Of a DNA stretch of 64,000 bases, positions 59,801-64,000 are shown piece by piece. A program made the position numbers and the translations under genes. Source of the stretch: Fragum whitleyi (Eukaryota; Mollusca; Bivalvia; Cardiida; Cardiidae). The first letter of the stretch is position 1, and each line of letters begins with the position of its first letter. The notes beneath the pieces were generated by a model. The model saw only the letters and a list, made by a program, of their open reading frames with translations. It searched no databases and was not told the origin of the DNA. The stretch covers positions 34,927,868 through 34,991,867 of the forward strand of contig OX411547.1 in NCBI GenBank assembly GCA_948146395.1, read 5' to 3'.

Positions 59801-62800
59801 AACTTGAACTCACTTGTTAGTCTTTTAGTTTGCTAGTTTTAAAAAGACACATTATAATTCATATTGAAATACGTTTCGTTTTCTGCGCCATATAGTTAAA
59901 AAAATATAAGTACAGTCTCAAAACTTTCGGAACACATGTCGTATCTAGACATCCATATGAACTATTGGAAAATAATTAGAGAAGATTGCATGATTGAAAT
60001 TTGAATACCGCATTTATTAAACGAGTCATTTGTTTTAGATTGTGAGTTTAATAAATTCGGTATTTTATGAGCACAAATTAGAAATTCTATGTATAAAATG
60101 ACATGAATGTTTGCAATAAATCGAAGAAATTCCGGAAATTTATCGATTCAAGTTATTCTTCGAAACGAAGAACGACGTTTGACGTCGTTAAATGCATTAT
60201 GACGTCCCTTTTTACAAAGAAAAATACAACGTTACTATACGTTCTTGGCTCATTGCATAGTTATTCCACTGGTGTTAAAACACCCGTGTAATATAAAAAC
60301 ATTCAACTAGGTTATTTCGCTCCAGTGGTGTAGGTCATATAACTTAAATTAGCATTCATGCTTTAAAAGTCAGTCTTTCAATTGTTTAGACGCTTTATGA
60401 CATCTAGCGTGTGATGAGCATTTGTGTCGCATGTATCTAATGCACGAGAAAGGGTAACAGCTGCCAATCAAGAAACACTTGAAACTGATAAACCTGACGC
60501 AAGGAACAAGCTTACAGCGTTTTCTGGCGATACCCGATGATCACCAACATTAAGTAGCGTCCACAAAACGCAATTTTGCGATAGCGCACCGACCATGCGC
60601 GATTTCAAGCATTTCCTCCAACGCTAGCCCGAACGCCAAGATGTGAATACTGCTTTATTAGAATTGGTTAAATTTAGCTCTTAATTGAACAGCCTTGGTC
60701 TGTAAAGGGCATGTGACACTAAACGGCGACTACAACGGGCTTCTTTGACGATTAAGCACCTTTTCAGAGCGCTTAAAAATAATCATACTTTTAGGGGAAA
60801 AAGATTCTCGGTGTTTTTACGGCGTTCATAGGGTCGCCACGGGGCTCCTTCCAAGCCCCTATTGTGGTTCTACTGCCCGTACCCGAAGAGAAAAGGTTAT
60901 TGGAAGAATCTGCATTCCATAAATAGCACCCTGAAGCTGTCACAATAAGTTTACGTGATAGACAATTATGCCTTATCGCTCATTCACCATTAAATGAGGT
61001 ATATTGTACAACCGAAATATGTAAGGACATTTTACTTGAGAGTATTCAATGTAAGTATTTTAATTATTGTTCTGCTAATGCTTTCTTCAGAAATAACAGT
61101 ATCTTCAAACGCTATGTAAAATAAATTTTCTACGATATCCACATTTAAAAAAAGAAACCCAAACAACAACAACAACAAAAACTCCTGTACACACAGGTAA
61201 CGTCAATTTGAAATTTAATTTTTAGACTACCATGCACTGTGAAATTTGAATTGAACTAGCAAAGTTGGAATAAACTGACTAATTAAGTATATATAAATAC
61301 GTACTTAGTGTTTTGTACTGAAAAAAATATCTAACTAAGTTTGGAGAATTGATAATTGTCGAGACCTTGCCGAGACAATAATCAATTCCAAAACAGAGTA
61401 AGATATATTTTCATTCAATACACTAAGAATATATTATATTTATCTTATAATCTCTATTCACCTTGTTTTCGTCGAAGTTTCTAACAGAAATGCAAGTTTC
61501 TAAAAATAACCGCATTATGTCATTGTTCTAAAAATATCCATGTGATATCATTAAAAATATCATATGGGTTTGTGACCCGTTTTGTCCATTTTCCAACAGG
61601 ACCAGATGATATTTGTCAACCAAAATGCTAAACAGTTACAGTTCTATTCCAAAAGAAGATCGGACAAATACAATAACCTCGTTCTGGACAGAGGTGAAGC
61701 ATTACCAATGGATGAAATTCCGTACGGGTTACGAGTGATTGACTATCGGAAACAAAGATCGGATGGAAGTAAGTTTATTTATCAAAAAGATAGTTCGGTT
61801 CTCCGTAAAACAAGTGAAACACTGCATAATGTCTGATATAAAAGAAGATAGAGATTAAACGTTCAGACAACAGGTTGACAAGCAAGGGGGGAGAACAATT
61901 CATATTTAATTGAAAACTTACTGCCATCACATTTACCTTTTTGTGCTCTCCGGTTGATGCCGATATATCATTTTTGTCTGTCTCTGTGTACAGCAGAAAC
62001 AAAAGCCTTGTCAACACTATTTTAGAGATATAGTCTACCGAAAGAGTTGAAAAAGAGCGCAAGATGTCGGATGATGGGGGAAAATGTGTTCATGCTTACA
62101 ACGAGAGGGAATTTCCCTGCTTGTCAAAAATTTAGAATGACCAAGTAACGAATACCCGAATTGTGCCGAAATAAATAGACGAAAAAGGAGAACAGAAAAG
62201 AACATGCCTCTGTGTACAGCAGACACAAAAGCATCGAAAACACTGAGATACATAGCCTGTCGAAAGAGTTGAAAGAGGAGCAAGAGGTCGAAGGAATAGA
62301 ATTTAGGCTGATCAAATATCGAATGCCGAAAATTCATTAACGGGCAAATAAGAAGGACAGAAATGAACTTGGCGTTATATGAGTTAATAATGATTTTAAA
62401 ATCAGTCACAGGTTGTACAGAGTATGACTATTGGTCAATATAGAGAGAAAGCTATTTTTAACCAGTCAATTAGTCTTGCTGTTTCAACTGAATTAATTCA
62501 AACAACAATTTGGGCCAAAATCGTTTGTGGGCGAGCAAAATGTCTGATATTTTTCGATTTTCCTACGACGAAATATCATTCTCTCTCTAGAATATGAGCT
62601 CGAAAATTAGATAACACGTAATGCTGAAAGATGAAATAACATGTAATGCTGTAAGATGAAATAACATGTACTTCTAAAAAACGAAATATCATCATATGCT
62701 GACAGATAATGTAATATGTAATGCTGAAAGATAACATGTAATACTGAAAGATTAAGTTAAATGTAAGGCTGAAAGATACCATTACATGTTAGGCGAAAAT

Positions 62801-62970
62801 ATAAAGGTAAGAAAATAGATTTTACAGCAAAATCAACCTTCTTTCCGCAGATCCTTGCCTAAGATCCGACTGCCCGGGTGTGTGCACGAAAAGCAATTAT
62901 ACAGAAGACTGTTTCTGTTTAAACTCCCTTAAGAGAGAGGCAGACGACATGACTGTTGAAATGTATTGTG
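53672..62970 (+). CDS. LDL-receptor/LRP-type YWTD beta-propeller protein (partial, 7 exons seen)
   Basis: Exons: 53672-53820, 54280-54387, then 57436-57592, 58424-58561, 59544-59673, 61600-61768, 62851-62970. From 57436 on, all phases match (1, 2, 2, 0, 1, 1). Between 54387 (phase 0) and 57436 (needs one base) an exon is missing or mis-set. Propeller motifs are GIAIDWITEVVYWTDAA, FLFWTDTSSENPRLMRSS and RLYWLFEMNDGG, each followed by a blade strand. The last exon has an EGF-like NPCLRSDCPGVCTK..CFC pattern. Such proteins are endocytic or signalling receptors at the cell surface. The 5' end and the rest lie outside what I could trace. Confidence 0.8.
54280..54387 (+). CDS. LRP-like exon (propeller blade)
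   Basis: Acceptor CGTATGTTTCAG and donor GTATGT, 36 codons in phase 0: SVIIARTEEYSFTHIDVAVG, then LNKTFVMVDALGLRIV. Confidence 0.65.
55259..55632 (+). mobile_element. MITE family A copy 2
   Basis: ATAATATGACCTACGTCGCG start and GACCACTCATTCAATATCC end, with the AACTCGGCGTAGCC / TCGTTTTCATCTG hairpin inside. Confidence 0.8.
56728..57135 (+). mobile_element. MITE family A copy 3
   Basis: TATAATATGACCTACTTTGCG start and GACCACTCATTCAATATCC end; more diverged than copy 2. Confidence 0.78.
57436..57592 (+). CDS. LRP-like exon with YWTD motif
   Basis: Acceptor TTTTTCTCAG and donor GG/GTAAAT. Encodes GIAIDWITEVVYWTDAAYDV and later DEPHGIVVHPNKG, a complete YWTD blade signature. Confidence 0.88.
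58424..58561 (+). CDS. LRP-like exon with FWTD motif
   Basis: Acceptor TTCGATTCCAG and donor AG/GTACAT. Encodes FLFWTDTSSENPRLMRSSLG and an ending HVDVSEDR. Confidence 0.88.
58612..58782. repeat. three tandem 61-bp units
   Basis: Units share GGCTGCAAGCTGATTCACCCACCGTGA and CAGTAGTCTCTGATGGTTACAT; they lie in an LRP intron. Confidence 0.8.
58786..59049. mobile_element. MITE family E copy 1
   Basis: TACGTACTAAGTGTATG...GAATTGATAATTGTCGAGG facing its inverted partner. The tail TTCTAACAGAAATGCAAGTTTCTAAAAATAACCGC is shared with the copy at 61299-61567. Confidence 0.7.
59544..59673 (+). CDS. LRP-like exon with LYWL motif
   Basis: Acceptor TTTCTCTCCAG and donor AAT/GTAAGA. Encodes LYWLFEMNDGGGQRISSCDL and HRFYDMDIFN; phase 2 in, 0 out. 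Confidence 0.85.
59684..59943. mobile_element. mariner-like MITE
   Basis: TACGAGGGGTGTTCCGAAAG with TTTTG, facing CAAAACTTTCGGAACACATG with TCGTA. TA-bounded ends with a GTTCCGAAAGTTTTG core are of the Tc1/mariner type. It begins 10 bp after an exon's donor site. Confidence 0.65.
60006..60346 (-). mobile_element. MITE family A copy 4 (diverged)
   Basis: Begins near ATACCGCATTTATTAAACGAGTCAT and ends GGTTATTTCGCTCCAGTGGTGTAGGTCATAT; the centre is shortened. Confidence 0.65.
60347..61298. other. LRP intron, non-coding
   Basis: No exon or repeat recognised apart from AAC-type microsatellite sequence near 61155-61180. Confidence 0.45.
61299..61567. mobile_element. MITE family E copy 2
   Basis: Same layout as 58786-59049: TACGTACTTAGTG..GAATTGATAATTGTCGAGAC palindrome, then the ACAGAAATGCAAGTTTCTAA tail. 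Confidence 0.7.
61600..61768 (+). CDS. LRP-like exon (end of propeller)
   Basis: Acceptor TTTTCCAACAG and donor A/GTAAGT. Encodes DQMIFVNQNAKQLQFYSKRR and IPYGLRVIDYRKQRSDG; phase 0 in, 1 out. Confidence 0.82.
61950..62300. repeat. imperfect tandem duplication of about 210 bp
   Basis: CTCTGTGTACAGCAGAAACAAAAGC..GAAAGAGTTGAAAAAGAGC recurs about 210 bp downstream with substitutions. Confidence 0.6.
62625..62800. repeat. minisatellite with TAACATGTAATGCTGAAAGATGA unit
   Basis: About seven degenerate units of 21-30 bp in the intron before the EGF-like exon. Confidence 0.7.
62851..62970 (+). CDS. LRP-like exon, EGF-like domain
   Basis: Acceptor TTCTTTCCGCAG and donor G/GTACGT; phase 1 on both sides. 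NPCLRSDCPGVCTKSNYTED followed by CFC fits the EGF-like module that closes a YWTD propeller. Confidence 0.85.
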
Positions 62971-63011
62971 GTACGTACTGGACAAATGTAGCCACCGAAT
63001 TGGCGTAGAAA

Positions 63012-63502
63012 TAGAGGATATTGAATGAGTGGTCATTGAATACCGAGTTTATTAAACGAGTCATCTGAAAACGGATAAAAACGAGGCTGCGCCTAGTTTT
63101 TATCTGTTTTAGATGACGAGTTTAATAAATTCGGTATTTTATTTATTAAAAAAAATGCAAATGCGAACCCGTAAGTGAAAAGGTTCTAGGAAGAATCTGC
63201 CTTCCACAAATACCACCAGGTCATATTTGAAATATTCTATTTATAATATGACCTGAATTTTATCGAAAATATCGTCAAAATTCTTTAAATTCAACATTTC
63301 AATTTTCCGCGAAACTTATTACGCCGTTTAAAACTGACGTCACAATATGTACATTATGACGTAATTTTCGTGGTTACAAAAAAGCGTTGCTATTCCCTCT
63401 GAGCTCATTTTCATAGTTATTCCACTAGTGTAATAACACCCGTGTAATTTCAAAAATATTCAACGGGTTAATTTCACTCCCGCGACGTTGGTCATATTAT
63501 AA
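63012..63502 (-). mobile_element. MITE family A copy 5
   Basis: Inverse orientation: GGATATTGAATGAGTGGTC at the left, CGCGACGTTGGTCATATTATA at the right. About 100 bp longer than the other copies. Confidence 0.78.
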
Positions 63503-63543
63503 TTAGCAATTATTTATTTAAGTTCTTAAAACATATCACATAT

Positions 63544-63607
63544 CGATGGCTCAGCGCAAAACAGTTGTAACTGCCTATAAACATATTCGCGCCAAGCCAT
63601 CGATGTA
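63544..63607. mobile_element. MITE family D copy
   Basis: CGATGGCTCAGCGCAAAACAG faces CGCGCCAAGCCATCGATG; a shortened relative of 47769-47850. Confidence 0.6.
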
Positions 63608-64000
63608 TTATCAGACAACAGTCTGTTGTCCTTCATATAACTCTGATTATGGGTAATAGCACGGACCCTAGAATCTTTAAAAAAAACAACCATAAAAAAT
63701 CTAACGATATATAATAACAAGTAAAAGGTGTTCTGTTCTGTAACACCTCCTCTTCGCTATATAAGTAGCTAAATGTTTCTTATGAGTTGGCAGTCCATGT
63801 AACCGTGCTAGCGGTTGATTCTTTTTAAGTTATGATAAAAGTATCGCCCCGTTTTTTTTTGTTTGTTTTTTTTTTGATGGGAGAAATGAAAGGTGTGAAT
63901 GAACCGCACAATCCAAACATAATCTTGTTACATTTTTTCGTTGCATTATTCAATTGAATTACGAAAAAACGCAGTCAACTTTTTATCATACAAAGACATC
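63608..64000. other. non-coding to window end
   Basis: T-runs near 63850-63875; presumably intron of the LRP-like gene. Confidence 0.4.

Overview
This is eukaryotic nuclear DNA, most likely from a bivalve mollusc. I see split genes with GT-AG introns, AT-rich non-coding DNA, tRNA-headed SINEs, palindromic MITEs, and long repeats with 'CTCACCTGAGCAC...GTGCTCAAGGTGAG' hairpin ends followed by arrays of degenerate units. I recognise these as a bivalve style of repeat. The species cannot be named from the sequence alone.

Host genes. (1) A Ly6/quiver-type three-finger protein on the + strand has two exons here (8555-10136). (2) A seven-exon gene on the - strand runs from 47913 to 17100. The exons join in phase to 462 codons including the stop and encode a signal peptide, one Ig-like domain, a transmembrane helix and a tyrosine-rich tail with two ITIM-like motifs. 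(3) A + strand gene with LDL-receptor/LRP-type YWTD beta-propeller exons and an EGF-like exon (53672-62970) continues beyond the window.

The centre is a nested pair of mobile elements inside intron 3 of the Ig/ITIM receptor gene. The outer one is a complete-ended Polinton/Maverick (adintovirus-like) element, 22389-44613. It has roughly 0.4-kb terminal inverted repeats (TIRs), AG...CT ends and a 6-bp target duplication (CAGGTC). It encodes an adenain-like protease, a double-jelly-roll major capsid protein, a penton-like minor capsid protein, a pVI/pX-like protein, a small membrane protein, a DD35E integrase with chromodomain, basic DNA-binding proteins, an FtsK/HerA packaging ATPase, a protein-primed DNA polymerase and several unrecognised genes. 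The polymerase keeps its N-terminus and exonuclease but has no palm domain. It is also split by the inner element, a Ty3/gypsy retrotransposon at 33550-39929. That element has identical 542-bp LTRs, a proline-tRNA primer site, a polypurine tract, and one gag-pol ORF in the unusual order PR-INT-RT-RNaseH (Gmr1-like).

The most unusual signal is at the 3' ends of four Polinton genes. Each stop codon is followed within about 24-33 nt by a 16-nt stem-loop of the replication-dependent histone mRNA type (GGYCCTTTTCAGGRCC or close). The downstream context resembles ACCCA, and in the TIR copies an exact CAAGAAAGA follows, the U7-binding histone downstream element. Three of these genes also share an upstream promoter block (GTGCTTYC...GGTMCGCG) before a TATA box. 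This suggests a virus-like gene set whose mRNAs are matured by the host histone 3'-end machinery and may therefore be tied to S phase. I know of no such description for Polintons.

The rest of the window is intergenic or intronic DNA dense in MITEs, SINE copies, minisatellites and palindromes.
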